5,925 nucleotides of DNA, taken from positions 1 through 5,925 of the forward strand of contig JAISEB010000325.1 in assembly GCA_031264395.1 (NCBI GenBank), in the 5' to 3' direction. Shown in pieces: positions 5,812 through 5,925 of this stretch. The DNA comes from Treponema sp. GTDB lineage: Bacteria > Spirochaetota > Spirochaetia > Treponematales > Breznakiellaceae. A model generated the notes under the pieces. That model was not told where the DNA came from, searched no databases, and saw nothing but the letters and a program-made list of their open reading frames with translations. How positions within the stretch are numbered: position 1 is the stretch's first letter; every line of letters begins with the position of its first letter. A program made the translations under genes and the position numbers.

Positions 5812-5827
5812 AACCGCTCAAGCGGTT
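5812..5827. repeat. Perfect 7-base-pair palindrome spanning the transposase stop codon
   Basis: AACCGCT (5812-5818) and AGCGGTT (5821-5827) are perfect inverted arms around CA. On the minus strand the TGA stop occupies 5820-5818, so it sits at the loop. It could act as a weak hairpin at the end of the transposase message. No long T tract follows on the minus strand. Confidence 0.5.
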
Positions 5828-5925
5828 TCTCCTGTGATACCCCTTTGTGCGGCCAATTTCAAGAGCCGCTCCCGCGCTTCATCCATCTCCCGCTTGAGGG
5901 CCACCGGGTTGAACAGCGCCCGCCG
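5818..5925 (-). CDS. C-terminal fragment of a transposase / DDE integrase-like protein (5' end outside window)
   Basis: Thirty-five codons are open from the window edge to TGA at 5820-5818. The peptide begins RRALFNPVALKREMDEARER and continues LLKLAAQRGITGETA. An 'LNPVxLKRE' segment followed by an amphipathic charged helix is, in my recollection, typical of the C-termini of integrase-core transposases. The catalytic domain is not in the window, so this rests on a short similarity plus the adjacent IS-like end. It reads in the same direction as dnaX, 179 bases upstream of the dnaX start, so read-through into the operon is possible. Confidence 0.5.
   Translation of the reverse strand, partial: RRALFNPVALKREMDEARERLLKLAAQRGITGETA

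Larger units (their letters stand above)
5751..5925 (-). mobile_element. Terminal part of an insertion sequence (outer end near 5751; rest beyond the window)
   Basis: The evidence is the combination of a transposase-like C-terminus (5818-5925) reading toward dnaX and, just beyond its stop codon, a non-coding end with two similar TGT-GCGCC blocks (5751 and 5784). Many insertion sequences begin with TG and carry such repeated transposase-binding sites. The exact boundary and any target-site duplication cannot be set because the other end is outside the window. The IS family cannot be named from this piece. Confidence 0.5.

Overview
The window is a piece of bacterial chromosome, densely coding and GC-rich at third codon positions. 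It probably comes from a spirochaete related to Treponema. Three things point that way: a cyclophilin-FKBP fusion protein of the kind described from Treponema, a DnaX whose N-terminus reads VTATKRRP instead of the more common KWRP-type start, and a neighbouring ApbE. None of these is decisive, so the taxonomic guess is an inference.

Layout. Bases 1-351 (+) hold the 3' end of an ApbE-family flavin transferase. A 117-base convergent gap follows. Bases 469-1488 (-) encode a probably exported 339-residue dual peptidyl-prolyl isomerase, with a cyclophilin domain followed by an FKBP domain. It is transcribed divergently from a 531-residue protein I do not recognise (1525-3120, +). That protein has helical, charged ends joined by a roughly 100-residue Lys/Arg/Pro/Ala-rich linker resembling a histone-H1 tail. 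The two start codons are only 36 bases apart. After a 64-base convergent gap comes a leftward operon, dnaX (5638-4112), YbaB/EbfC (4131-3793) and recR (3796-3185), the conserved order seen in many bacteria. Its genes overlap by 20 and 4 bases. Upstream of dnaX lie 112 non-coding bases, and then the end of an apparent insertion sequence: two subterminal repeats, and the last 35 codons of a transposase-like protein running off the window edge.

How the genes relate. The dnaX-ybaB-recR operon links the replicative clamp loader to a nucleoid-associated protein and a recombination-repair mediator. ApbE and the immunophilin are probably envelope or periplasmic maturation factors (flavinylation and protein folding), but they lie on opposite strands and are not an operon. 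The unknown 531-residue gene shares only its promoter region with the immunophilin.

The most notable observation is regulatory. All three genes that appear to begin a transcript have a sigma70-type -10 hexamer ending exactly 6 bases before the ATG and no Shine-Dalgarno sequence, whereas the two operon-internal genes have purine-rich ribosome-binding sites. This predicts leaderless mRNAs. Two of these promoters also overlap back-to-back in 36 bases. I saw no convincing new defence or mobile system, no CRISPR array and no RNA gene.
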